The notes under the pieces were generated by a model. The model made no database searches, was not told the origin of the DNA, and saw nothing but the letters and a program-made list of their open reading frames with translations. This document shows positions 46,284 through 54,857 of a stretch of 64,000 nucleotides of DNA, in pieces (position 1 is the stretch's first letter; every line of letters begins with the position of its first letter). The translations under genes and the position numbers were made by a program. The stretch is from assembly GCF_008369165.1 (NCBI RefSeq), contig NZ_VOBA01000001.1, positions 1,543,630-1,607,629 of the forward strand, written 5' to 3'. This DNA is from Dietzia sp. ANT_WB102. GTDB lineage: Bacteria > Actinomycetota > Actinomycetes > Mycobacteriales > Mycobacteriaceae.

Positions 46284-47693
46284 ATGACGAGCACACAGAG
46301 TCCCCTGCGTATCGGCAACGTCTCGGCATCGCGGGCCGACCGCGCCACGGCGACGGCCGAGTTCCTCGCTGCGGCGGCTCTGGACGTCCTCGCGCTCGAC
46401 ATGCTGTCTGACGAGGCGATGCTCGAGCTCGCCGAGCAGCGTGCGGCCGGCGGACCTGGCTACGAGGGTGCGGCGCTGGTCCAGATCGGTGAGTGCCTCG
46501 ACACGCTCGGAGCCGGGGGAGTGCGGATCGTCACCAACGCCGGCGCCCTCGACCCCGAGGGGCTTGCTGCGGAACTGCGTGAATCGGCCAGGGCGGCGGG
46601 CATGGATCTCGCCGTGGCCTGCGTTGACTCCGGCGACGTCACGGACCGGGCAGTCGAACTGGGGCTCGGGGAGGCCGACGTCGCGACGGTGCGTCACGGT
46701 GCATTCGGCATCTCAAGGGCGCTGGCGGCCGGCGCCGTCGTCGTCGTCACCGGGCGTGTTAGTCGCGAGGCGCTCGTCGTCGGCGCCGCAGCAGCCCACC
46801 ACGGCTGGACGCCGTCCGCACTAGACGCCCTGGCCGGATCTGTCGCAGTGGGGCACGTGATCTCCGGTGGCCCCGGCGCGACCGGCGTCGTGGACTCCAC
46901 TACCGACGTCACCCGCACCACCGATCCGGTCACCGGCGGGTACCCCATCGCCGAGATCTCCGACGACGGGTGCGCGGTCATCACACGGCATCCGTCGGCC
47001 TTCGGATCGGTCACGGTCGGGACCGTCACCGATCAGCTCCTCGATGGTGTCGCCGGGGTGCGGTACGCGGCCCCGGACGTGGTCCTCCGGCTCGACTCAC
47101 TCCGGTTGGCGCAGGAGGGCACGGACCGGGTCCGCATCAGCGGCGCACGCGGTGAGGCGGCGCCCCCCGTCGTCGCGGTGGTCGCCATGACCCGGGGGAC
47201 GCCGGACGAGGGGAGCCCCGCCCGGGTCGCCCGGCCCCTGGCCCAGGAGGACGCGGGCCACTCGGTCGTTTTGCCCGACGGCACACGCGTCGCGGTCCCA
47301 GTCCCCGCGGAGACCGCTCCCATCGGGTCGGGACAGTTGCCCTCCCCGTGGGCCCCTGGCTCGGTTCCGGGCGGGGAGCCCGTGACCGCGGTGCTGGGTT
47401 CGGTGGCGAGCGTGCGCCGCGGGGTCATCGGCCGCGGGGTCAACATCGCGGTGTGGACGTGGGACGACTCGGCATTCGCCTGGCTGGTCGGGGAGCTCAC
47501 CGTTGAGCGGTTCCGTGAGTTGATCCCGGCGCTGGACGGCATGGACGTCCGTCGGTACCTGTTGCCCAATCTCCGAGCGGTCAACCTCGTCGCCCGGCCG
47601 CCGCGGGGCGAGGTGTTGCGCCCTGGGCTCGGGGCCGACCTCGCCGCCGCCCACCTGGAAATCCCCGGCGAGCTGCTCGAGGTCGGTCCCTAG
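46284..47693 (+). CDS. Reduced AtuA-like protein (acyclic terpene utilisation family)
   Basis: The 469-residue protein aligns with the full AtuA homologue at 50262 across the N-terminal part ('VRIVTNAGALDPEGL', 'GAFGISRALAAGAVVVVTGR', 'GGYPIAEISDDGCAVIT', 'VGTVTDQLLDGVAGVRY'). After 'RISGARGEAAPP' about 110-130 residues of the other protein are missing, and the alignment resumes at 'VVLPDGTRV'. The conserved 'ARSGDKGDTANIGLW' of the longer protein is 'VRRGVIGRGVNIAVW' here, so a likely active-site segment is lost. It could be a regulatory or structural partner, or a decayed copy. It starts 36 bases after the CoA-transferase gene with AAGGAG upstream and converges with the next gene. Confidence 0.75.
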   Translation: MTSTQSPLRIGNVSASRADRATATAEFLAAAALDVLALDMLSDEAMLELAEQRAAGGPGYEGAALVQIGECLDTLGAGGVRIVTNAGALDPEGLAAELRESARAAGMDLAVACVDSGDVTDRAVELGLGEADVATVRHGAFGISRALAAGAVVVVTGRVSREALVVGAAAAHHGWTPSALDALAGSVAVGHVISGGPGATGVVDSTTDVTRTTDPVTGGYPIAEISDDGCAVITRHPSAFGSVTVGTVTDQLLDGVAGVRYAAPDVVLRLDSLRLAQEGTDRVRISGARGEAAPPVVAVVAMTRGTPDEGSPARVARPLAQEDAGHSVVLPDGTRVAVPVPAETAPIGSGQLPSPWAPGSVPGGEPVTAVLGSVASVRRGVIGRGVNIAVWTWDDSAFAWLVGELTVERFRELIPALDGMDVRRYLLPNLRAVNLVARPPRGEVLRPGLGADLAAAHLEIPGELLEVGP

Positions 47694-47705
47694 TTCCGAC
47701 CCCGG

Positions 47706-49313
47706 TCAGTGCATCGCGCGTAGCTCGACCTTGCGGATCTTGCCCGTGGCGGTGCGGGGGATGGCGTCGACCACCACGACGTCTCGCGGCCGGTGCGAGT
47801 GCGAGAGCCGTTCGGCGCCGAACTCCATCACGGAGGCCTTGAGGTGTTCCTCTGCTGGCGCTCCCTCGGCGGGCACCACCACCGCGATCACGAGTTCGCC
47901 CCACTTGGGATCGGGGCGCCCTACGCACGCGACCTCCGCGACGTGTGGGTGATCGAGCAGCACCTGCTCCACGTGCAGTGAGGAAACGTTCTCGCCGCCG
48001 GACTTCACGATGTCCTTTACCCGGTCCGCGAACCACACCACCCCTTCCGGATCAATCCGGCCCAGGTCCCCGGAGTGCAGGTGCCCGCCCGCGAAAACCC
48101 CGGCGTTGGCCTCCGGGTTGTTCCAGTAGCCCTCCATCACGGTCGGGCCGCGGTAGGCGATCTCGCCGTCGGTGTCGGGCGGCAGCAGTTCGTCCCCGCC
48201 GGGTTCGCAGATGCGGTTCTCGGCGACGGGGGTGGGGTAACCCCATGAGTCGGGTTTAGTGGAGCCCAGTTCCGGCCATTGCATGACGGTCGCCGGGGTG
48301 CATTCGCTCATCCCGGAGCCCAGGACGATCTTCGCGTCGGGCATCGCGGTCTCGAGTCGGCGGCGCACCTGCTCCGGCATCTGCGCCATCGCGTAGAGGG
48401 CCACCTCGACCGACGACAGATCGAGGCCCCGGTCGGCCCCCTCGGCGAGGGCCTCGAGCATGAGGGGCAGCGCGACCAGGTGGGTGGCGCGGACCCGCGC
48501 CACGGTGTCGACGTACGTCACCGGCTCGAATCCGGGGAGCAGGTGCACCGTGGCGCCCATGGTGATCCCGGGGACCAATACGCCGTTGAGCGCGGCGGTG
48601 TGGAACAGGGGGAGGGGGAGCACTGTGATCGAGGCCTGCGCCCCCCACGCCAGGCCGAAGACCGCGCCGTTGGACAGGCCGGCCATCGTCACCGCGAGGT
48701 GCGAAGTGAGCACGCCCTTGGGGCGTGACGTGGTGCCGGAGGAGTACAGGCACTGAACGATCTGGCGGTCGGCGATCACCGTGTCCGGGTTGGAGTCGTC
48801 CCCGGCGAGCAGGTCGTCCCAGCCGAGCACGGCGGGACCGCCGGCGGGTGCCTCCAGGCTATCGGGGACGCCCCCGATGACGACGACGGTGCGGATCGCG
48901 GGAATGGCGGCCACCGCCCCCATCACCAATTCCGCGAGTGAGCCGTGAACCACGAGGATGCGGGTTCCGGAGTCGGTGAGGGCATGCGTGATGTTGTCCA
49001 GCCCGGACAAGAGATTGATGGGCAGTGAGACCATCCCTGCCTTGGCCGTCCCGAAGTAGGTGGCGACGAACTCACGACAGTTCGTCGACAGGATCGCGAC
49101 CGGCTCCTCCTCCTCGATCCCGTGCGCGACCAGCCCGTGGGCGAACCGGTTGGCGATCGCCTCGAGTTCGGCGTATGTCCACGATCCAGTGTCATCGCTG
49201 ACGGCGGTCCGGCCCGAGAAGGTTGCTGCCGCGCGTGTGGGGATGTCGCCCACCGAGCAGCGGCGGGCCAGGGCGTGGTCGACGGGATCGATCCCGGTCA
49301 GATCTAGTCGCAC
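47706..49313 (-). CDS. AMP-binding acyl-CoA synthetase
   Basis: The 535-residue ligase has the phosphate loop 'YSSGTTSRPKGVLTSH' (about 175-190), 'GSGMSECTPATVMQ', 'HSGDLGRIDPEGVVWFADR' and 'PRTATGKIRKVEL' with the C-terminal catalytic Lys. I chose GTG 49313 because GGAG lies about 5 bases upstream and the protein then begins 'RLDLTGIDPVDHALARR'; the frame is open further upstream through the 30-bp palindrome, which is unlikely to be coding. It is divergent from the TIGR03084 gene and probably shares its palindromic operator. It activates an acid that may feed the carboxylase operon. Confidence 0.88.
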   Translation of the reverse strand: MRLDLTGIDPVDHALARRCSVGDIPTRAAATFSGRTAVSDDTGSWTYAELEAIANRFAHGLVAHGIEEEEPVAILSTNCREFVATYFGTAKAGMVSLPINLLSGLDNITHALTDSGTRILVVHGSLAELVMGAVAAIPAIRTVVVIGGVPDSLEAPAGGPAVLGWDDLLAGDDSNPDTVIADRQIVQCLYSSGTTSRPKGVLTSHLAVTMAGLSNGAVFGLAWGAQASITVLPLPLFHTAALNGVLVPGITMGATVHLLPGFEPVTYVDTVARVRATHLVALPLMLEALAEGADRGLDLSSVEVALYAMAQMPEQVRRRLETAMPDAKIVLGSGMSECTPATVMQWPELGSTKPDSWGYPTPVAENRICEPGGDELLPPDTDGEIAYRGPTVMEGYWNNPEANAGVFAGGHLHSGDLGRIDPEGVVWFADRVKDIVKSGGENVSSLHVEQVLLDHPHVAEVACVGRPDPKWGELVIAVVVPAEGAPAEEHLKASVMEFGAERLSHSHRPRDVVVVDAIPRTATGKIRKVELRAMH

Positions 49314-49390
49314 GGTGTCTCCAGAAGCGTCGGGTGTCCCACGCCGGGAGTGACGGGGATCACCAACATTCACACTGCCAGGGGCCACCC

Positions 49391-49420
49391 AATAAAGCAA
49401 GCATTCATGCTTGCTTTATT
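49391..49420. promoter_or_regulatory. Perfect 30-bp palindromic operator
   Basis: AATAAAGCAAGCAT (49391-49404), two bases TC, and ATGCTTGCTTTATT (49407-49420) form perfect 14-bp arms. The element is AT-rich in a GC-rich genome and lies in the 133-base gap between the divergent ligase and the carboxylase operon. It spans the -35 area expected for the rightward start near 49447. It has the form of a TetR-type operator; the TetR at 60090, last gene of the operon, is the obvious candidate regulator. Confidence 0.8.
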
Positions 49421-49446
49421 TCGGCAGGGGTGGGATTGTTCTCGTC

Positions 49447-50265
49447 ATGACCAACTCCCAGCCCTCCGCGACGGAGGACCCTCATGCGGCCCTCGTGGCG
49501 CTGAATGCCCGAGTGGACGAACTCGTCGAGACCGCGGGTGCCGATCGTTGGAACACTGGTACCCCGGCCGAGGGCTGGGACGTCGCCATGCAGATCGCCC
49601 ACCTGGCCTGGACGGACGAGGTGTCCCTCACCGCCATCCGCGACGCCGGAGCATTCCAGGCTGTTGTCGAGAAGGCCATGGAGGACCCCACCGGCTTCGT
49701 CGACGTGGGTGCCGCTGAGATCGCAGCCACCGGTCGCGAGGAGGTCCTGGCCCGCTGGCGCCTGGCCCGCGGTGAACTCGGCGATGCGCTCAAGGCGGCC
49801 GACCCGGGGGAGAAGATCCCATGGTTCGGTCCGCCCATGCGCCCCGGATCGATGGCCGCCGCACGAATCATGGAGACCTGGGCCCATGGATTCGACGTGG
49901 CGGACGGACTCGGCGTCTCCGTGAGCTCTGACCCGGCCTTCGTCGGAGCTCTGCCCCACGTGGCCAAGCTCGGGTTCAAGACCCGTGCCTTCTCGTACGC
50001 CATGAACGGGCTCGAGGCCCCCACGTCCGAGATCCACGTCGCCCTCACCCGAGATGACGGCACCGTCATCGAATTCGGGCCCGCAGACGCCCAGCAGCGG
50101 GTCACCGGCCCGCTTCTCGACTTCTGCCTCCTGGTCACCCAGCGCATCCACCGCGACGACACCGCTCTCGAGGCGCAGGGCGAGGACGCATCCCACTGGC
50201 TCGACATCGCCCAGGCCTTCGCCGGGGTCGCCGGAGACGGCCGCGAGAAGGGAACACGAGCATGA
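49447..50265 (+). CDS. TIGR03084-type metal-binding protein (DinB/maleylpyruvate isomerase-like)
   Basis: The 272-residue protein has a four-helix DinB-like N-terminal domain with H52 ('IAHLAWTDE') and H147 near D150 ('WAHGFD') as likely metal ligands, and a C-terminal small domain ('EIHVALTRDDGTVIEFG') seen in mycothiol-dependent isomerase-like proteins. Its relatives are often found next to AtuA homologues and may use mycothiol or a metal for an isomerisation. The start ATG 49447 is preferred to an upstream in-frame start that lies inside the palindrome region. Its stop overlaps the next ATG (ATGA). Reaction unknown. Confidence 0.8.
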   Translation: MTNSQPSATEDPHAALVALNARVDELVETAGADRWNTGTPAEGWDVAMQIAHLAWTDEVSLTAIRDAGAFQAVVEKAMEDPTGFVDVGAAEIAATGREEVLARWRLARGELGDALKAADPGEKIPWFGPPMRPGSMAAARIMETWAHGFDVADGLGVSVSSDPAFVGALPHVAKLGFKTRAFSYAMNGLEAPTSEIHVALTRDDGTVIEFGPADAQQRVTGPLLDFCLLVTQRIHRDDTALEAQGEDASHWLDIAQAFAGVAGDGREKGTRA

Positions 50266-52052
50266 CCGTGAACAGCACCCCACTGCGGGTCGGAAATATG
50301 TCCGGCTTCTACGGCGACCGCATCTCCGCCATGCGCGAGATGCTTGAGGGTGGCGAGTTGGATGTGCTCACCGGGGACTACCTGGCAGAGCTGACCATGC
50401 TGATCCTCGGTCGCGACCGGATGAAGAGCCCCGAACTCGGCTACGCCAAGACGTTTCTCCGCCAGCTCGAGGACTGTCTCGGGCTGGCGCTCGAGAAGAA
50501 GGTCAAGATCGTCGCCAACGCCGGCGGCCTCAACCCTGCCGGACTGGCCGACGCGATCCGCGAACTCGGCGCGAGGCACGGGCTGGAGCCGAAGGTCGCG
50601 CACGTCGAGGGGGACGACCTGATCGACAGGGTCGACGAACTCGACATTCCGGCCGATGCCGGTCTCCCCGTGACCGCCAACGCCTACCTCGGTGCGTTCG
50701 GCATCGCCCGCTGCCTGGACGCGGGCGCCGACATCGTCGTCACCGGGCGGGTCACCGACGCCTCGGTGATCGTCGGGCCCGCCATCAGCCACTTCGGCTG
50801 GGGGCGCGACGACCTCGACGCACTCGCCGGCGCCACCGCTGCCGGGCACATCATCGAGTGTGGAACACAGGCCACAGGCGGCAACTACGCGTTCTTCAAC
50901 CGTGGCGAGATCGCCGACCCCGTCACCCCGGGTTTCCCGATCGCGGAAATCTCCGCCGACGGCACCTCGGTCATCACCAAACACCCCGGGACCGGCGGCG
51001 CCGTCACGGTAGGCACTGTCACCTCTCAGTTGCTCTATGAAGTCACCGGCGCCCGCTATGGCGGACCCGATGTCGTCACCCGCCTTGACACCGCCCGCGT
51101 CGAGCAGGAGGGGCCGGACCGGGTCCGGGTCTCCGGCGTCCGCGGCGAGACCGCACCGCCCACCACCAAGGTGTCCGTCACGTGCCTCGGTGGCCATCGC
51201 AACGAGATCACCTTCCTGCTCACGGGTCTGGACATCGAGGACAAGGCCGCGTTGGTCGAGCGCCAGTTCCGCGCCGGTCTGGAACGCGAACCAGCCGAGC
51301 TGCAGTTCCGTCTCCAGCGAACCGACCACCCCGACGCTGACACCCAGGCCGCCGCCACCGCGATGCTCACCATCGTCGGCTGGGACACGGACAAGGACAT
51401 CGTGGGCCGCGCGTTCTCGGATGCAGCCGTCGCCATGACCCTCTCCAGCTACCCGGGCGCCACCCCCAGCGGCCCGCCCGGACGCGGCGCGCCCTACGGC
51501 GTCTACATCCCCGCCTACCTCTCACAGGAGACCGTGCCGCACATCGCCGTGCTGCCCGACGGCACCCGGGTGGACATCGACCCCCCGGTGGCGATGGCGG
51601 AGATGGGCGACGGGCACGCCTCCGACGGTCTCGACGCAGAGGGCGAAGCGTTGCCGGAGTTCACCCCGGTGACCGGACCTGCCACTCGTCGCCCCCTGGG
51701 TGACGTCCTCGGGGCGCGCTCCGGAGACAAGGGAGACACCGCCAACATCGGGTTGTGGGCCGGCGACGCCGAGGCCTACTCCTGGATGCGCGACACCCTC
51801 ACCGTCGACGAACTCCGCCGCCTCCTGCCCGAGACGGCGGATCTGCCTATCGAGCGCTATGAACTTCCCAAACTGGGCGCGGTCAACTTCGTGATCGACG
51901 GACTGCTGGGCAAGGGTGTGGCCCACGGGTATCGCTGGGACCCGCAAGCCAAGGGGCTGGCGGAGTGGCTCCGCTCCCGCGTCGTCGACATCCCCGACCG
52001 CATCACGGCCCCCGTCCCGCCAGCACCGGACCGGGCGAAGGAGGACCTGTGA
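50262..52052 (+). CDS. Acyclic terpene utilisation AtuA-family protein (Rv0976c-like)
   Basis: The 596-residue protein is the full-length member of the AtuA family: 'LRVGNMSGFYGDR' at the start, 'KIVANAGGLNPAGLADAI', 'VTANAYLGAFGIARCL', 'VVTGRVTDASVIVGPAI' and the C-terminal 'GARSGDKGDTANIGLWAG'. In Pseudomonas AtuA is needed for citronellol/geraniol breakdown but its reaction is unknown. Here it lies at the head of an acyl-CoA carboxylase operon in the same order as Rv0976c-Rv0971c of M. tuberculosis. It probably acts on a CoA-activated branched acid. A second, shorter copy occurs at 46284. Confidence 0.9.
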   Translation: MTVNSTPLRVGNMSGFYGDRISAMREMLEGGELDVLTGDYLAELTMLILGRDRMKSPELGYAKTFLRQLEDCLGLALEKKVKIVANAGGLNPAGLADAIRELGARHGLEPKVAHVEGDDLIDRVDELDIPADAGLPVTANAYLGAFGIARCLDAGADIVVTGRVTDASVIVGPAISHFGWGRDDLDALAGATAAGHIIECGTQATGGNYAFFNRGEIADPVTPGFPIAEISADGTSVITKHPGTGGAVTVGTVTSQLLYEVTGARYGGPDVVTRLDTARVEQEGPDRVRVSGVRGETAPPTTKVSVTCLGGHRNEITFLLTGLDIEDKAALVERQFRAGLEREPAELQFRLQRTDHPDADTQAAATAMLTIVGWDTDKDIVGRAFSDAAVAMTLSSYPGATPSGPPGRGAPYGVYIPAYLSQETVPHIAVLPDGTRVDIDPPVAMAEMGDGHASDGLDAEGEALPEFTPVTGPATRRPLGDVLGARSGDKGDTANIGLWAGDAEAYSWMRDTLTVDELRRLLPETADLPIERYELPKLGAVNFVIDGLLGKGVAHGYRWDPQAKGLAEWLRSRVVDIPDRITAPVPPAPDRAKEDL

Positions 52053-53251
52053 CCATCCCTCGCAGTACGGCCCCCGCCATCCCCCCGCACGTACCGGGCG
52101 ATCCTTGGTACTCCGAAGAGCGTCTCGCGCTGCGTGAGACCGCCACCCGCTTCGCCGAGCGCGACATCCTGCCCTACCTGGACGAGTGGGAGGCCGCGGG
52201 CGCGATTCCGCGCGAACTGCACCGCAAGGCCGGCGAGCTGGGCCTGCTCGGGGTCCCGTTCTCCGAAGAGGTCGGCGGTGGTGGCGGCAACGCGATCGAC
52301 TCACTGGTGGTGTGCGAGGCCCTGCACGAGGCCGGGGTGTCCGGCGGCGTGTTTGCATCGCTGTTCACCTGCGGCATCGCCGTTCCGCACCTGGCGCAGT
52401 CGGGTACGCGGGAGCAGATCGACCGCTGGGTCAGGCCCACCCTCGCCGGTGAGATGATCGGCTCCCTGGCCATCACCGAGCCCGGTGGGGGATCGGACGT
52501 CGGGCACCTGATCACCACCGCTCGGCGCGACGGGGACCACTTCGTGGTCAACGGCGCCAAAACGTACATCACCTCCGCGACCCGCGCCGACTTCGTCGTC
52601 ACCGCGGTCCGCACCGGTGGAGACGACCTCAAGGGCGCCGCCGGGGTCAGCCTCCTGGTGATCCCGACCGACACCCCCGGCTTCCACGTCTCGGCCCCGC
52701 TGGACAAGCTCGGCTGGCGCGCATCGGACACCGCTGAACTCACGTTCACCGACTGTCGCGTGCCGGTGGAGAACATCGTCGGCGCGGAGAACGACGGATT
52801 CGCCCAGATCGCGATCGGCTTCGTCAGCGAACGTGCGGCGCTGGCCTGCCAGGGGTACTCCCACGCTCAGCGCTGCCTCGACATCACCCTGGACTGGGTG
52901 CGCGAGCGTGAGACCTTCGGCCAACCACTGCTGTCGCGGCAGGCGGTGCAGAACACGGTCACCGAGATGGCCCGTCGAATCGACCTCGCCCGTACCTACA
53001 CGCACCATTGCGTGAACCTGGCAGTGTCGGGGCACGACGCGATCGCCGAGGTCTGCTTTGCCAAGAACACGGCCGTCGAATGCGCTGAATGGGTTGCCAA
53101 CCAGGCGGTTCAGCTCTTCGGCGGGCTCGGCTTCATGGCCGAATCGGAAGTGAGCCGCCAGTACCGCGATGTCAGACTCCTGGGCATCGGCGGAGGCACC
53201 ACCGAAATCCTGACCACCCTCGCCGGACGACGTTTGGGGTACACCGCATGA
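52049..53251 (+). CDS. Acyl-CoA dehydrogenase (FadE13-like)
   Basis: The 400-residue flavoprotein has 'SLAITEPGGGSDVGHLITTA' (split here; motif 'TEPGGGSD'), 'VVNGAKTYITSATRADF', the Arg-rich CoA region 'LDWVRERETFGQPLLSRQ' and the C-terminal 'AVQLFGGLGFMAESEVSRQYR'. The pattern is that of isovaleryl/citronellyl-CoA dehydrogenases (AtuD-like), and the position equals Rv0975c (FadE13). GTG 52049 overlaps the AtuA stop (GTGA) and has GAAGGAGG upstream. It makes the alpha-beta unsaturated acyl-CoA that the following carboxylase would need. Confidence 0.9.
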   Translation: MTIPRSTAPAIPPHVPGDPWYSEERLALRETATRFAERDILPYLDEWEAAGAIPRELHRKAGELGLLGVPFSEEVGGGGGNAIDSLVVCEALHEAGVSGGVFASLFTCGIAVPHLAQSGTREQIDRWVRPTLAGEMIGSLAITEPGGGSDVGHLITTARRDGDHFVVNGAKTYITSATRADFVVTAVRTGGDDLKGAAGVSLLVIPTDTPGFHVSAPLDKLGWRASDTAELTFTDCRVPVENIVGAENDGFAQIAIGFVSERAALACQGYSHAQRCLDITLDWVRERETFGQPLLSRQAVQNTVTEMARRIDLARTYTHHCVNLAVSGHDAIAEVCFAKNTAVECAEWVANQAVQLFGGLGFMAESEVSRQYRDVRLLGIGGGTTEILTTLAGRRLGYTA

Positions 53252-54846
53252 CCATCCTGCGTTCCACGCTCGACACCACCAGCCCAGAGTTCAGCGCCGC
53301 GAGAGAGGCGATGGAGGGCAAGCTCGACCAACTCGCCGCGGACCTCGAACCGGCGCTGGCCGGCGGCGGCGAGCGCAAAGTCGCCCGCCACCGCGACCGC
53401 GGCAAGTTCACCGCCCGGATGCGGATCGACATGATCCTCGATCGCGAGTCCCCGTTCCTCGAGCTATGCGCACTCGCCGCCTGGGGGTCAGACTTCCAGA
53501 CCGGCGCCTCCGTGGTGGCCGGGATCGGCGTCGTCGAGGGCGTCGAGTGCCTGCTCATCGCCAACGACCCCACGGTCAAGGGCGGCACGTCCAACCCGTG
53601 GACCCTGCGCAAGATCCTCCGGCTCAACGACGTCGCCATGAAGAACCGGCTCCCGGTCATCAGCCTCGTCGAGTCCGGTGGCGCAGATCTGCCCACGCAG
53701 AAGGAGGTGTTCGTCCCCGGTGGCGCGCTCTTCCGCGACCTCACCCGACTGTCCAAGGCCGGCATCCCCACCATCGCCGTGGTCTACGGAAACTCCACCG
53801 CCGGCGGCGCCTACGTACCGGGCATGAGCGACCACGTGGTGATGATCGAGGAGCGCTCCAAGGTGTTCCTCGCCGGCCCGCCGCTGGTCAAGGCGGCCAC
53901 CGGAGAGATCGCCGACGAGGAGACTCTCGGCGGTGCCGACATGCACGCCCGGGTCTCCGGGCTCGCCGACTACCTCGCAGTTGACGAGGCCGATGCCGCC
54001 CGCGTCGCGCGCGGCATCGTGCGCCGACTCAACTGGTCCAAGAAGGGGCGTGCCCCCCGCGCCGAGGTCCTCGAACCGCTCTACGACGACGAGGAGCTGC
54101 TCGGCATCGTCCCGGAGGACCTCAAGATCCCCTTCGACCCGCGCGAGATCATCGCCCGGATCGTCGACGGTTCCGACTTCGACGAGTTCAAGCCCCTCTA
54201 CGGGGCGAGCCTCGTCACCGGATGGGCCGAGATCCACGGCTACCCGGTGGGGATCATCGCCAACGCCCGCGGCGTGCTCTTCAGCGAGGAGGCGCAGAAA
54301 GCCACCCAGTTCATCGAGTTGGCCAACCGGTACAACACTCCACTGCTGTTCATGCACAACACCACCGGCTACATGGTCGGCTCGGAATACGAGCGAGGTG
54401 GGATCATCAAGCACGGCGCGATGATGATCAACGCCGTCTCGAACTCCGAAGTCCCACACCTGTCGCTCATCACCGCGGCCTCGTACGGCGCTGGCCACTA
54501 CGGCATGTGTGGCCGGGCGTTCGATCCACGGTTCCTTTATTCGTGGCCCAGTGCCAAGTCTGCTGTCATGGGCGCGCAGCAGCTCGCCGACGTCGTGACC
54601 TCCGTCGCCGCCGCGGCCTCCGCCGCCCGCGGCCAGGAGATGGACGCCGAGACCATCGATGGTCTCAAGAGCGCAATCGCCGACCAGATTGAGAAGGAGT
54701 CACTGCCGGCGTTCCTGTCGGGAATGCTCTATGACGACGGCGTCATCGATCCCCGCGACACCCGGACGGTGCTGGGCCTCAGCCTGTCCGCGATCCACTC
54801 CGGAGAAGTCGCCGGAACCGACCGCTTCGGCGTCTTCCGGATGTGA
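53248..54846 (+). CDS. Acyl-CoA carboxylase carboxyltransferase subunit (AccD2-like)
   Basis: The 532-residue carboxyltransferase (beta) subunit transfers the carboxyl group from biotin to an unsaturated acyl-CoA. It has the two crotonase-like halves with 'GNSTAGGAYVPGMSDHVVM' and 'AASYGAGHYGMCGRAFDPRF', the latter typical of methylcrotonyl/geranyl-CoA carboxylases. Its start overlaps the upstream dehydrogenase stop and the biotin subunit follows 11 bases later. The order and lengths match accD2 (Rv0974c). Substrate unproven: 3-methylcrotonyl-CoA-like, geranyl-CoA-like or another 3-methyl-branched enoyl-CoA. Confidence 0.93.
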   Translation: MTILRSTLDTTSPEFSAAREAMEGKLDQLAADLEPALAGGGERKVARHRDRGKFTARMRIDMILDRESPFLELCALAAWGSDFQTGASVVAGIGVVEGVECLLIANDPTVKGGTSNPWTLRKILRLNDVAMKNRLPVISLVESGGADLPTQKEVFVPGGALFRDLTRLSKAGIPTIAVVYGNSTAGGAYVPGMSDHVVMIEERSKVFLAGPPLVKAATGEIADEETLGGADMHARVSGLADYLAVDEADAARVARGIVRRLNWSKKGRAPRAEVLEPLYDDEELLGIVPEDLKIPFDPREIIARIVDGSDFDEFKPLYGASLVTGWAEIHGYPVGIIANARGVLFSEEAQKATQFIELANRYNTPLLFMHNTTGYMVGSEYERGGIIKHGAMMINAVSNSEVPHLSLITAASYGAGHYGMCGRAFDPRFLYSWPSAKSAVMGAQQLADVVTSVAAAASAARGQEMDAETIDGLKSAIADQIEKESLPAFLSGMLYDDGVIDPRDTRTVLGLSLSAIHSGEVAGTDRFGVFRM

Positions 54847-54857
54847 GGAACGAAACC

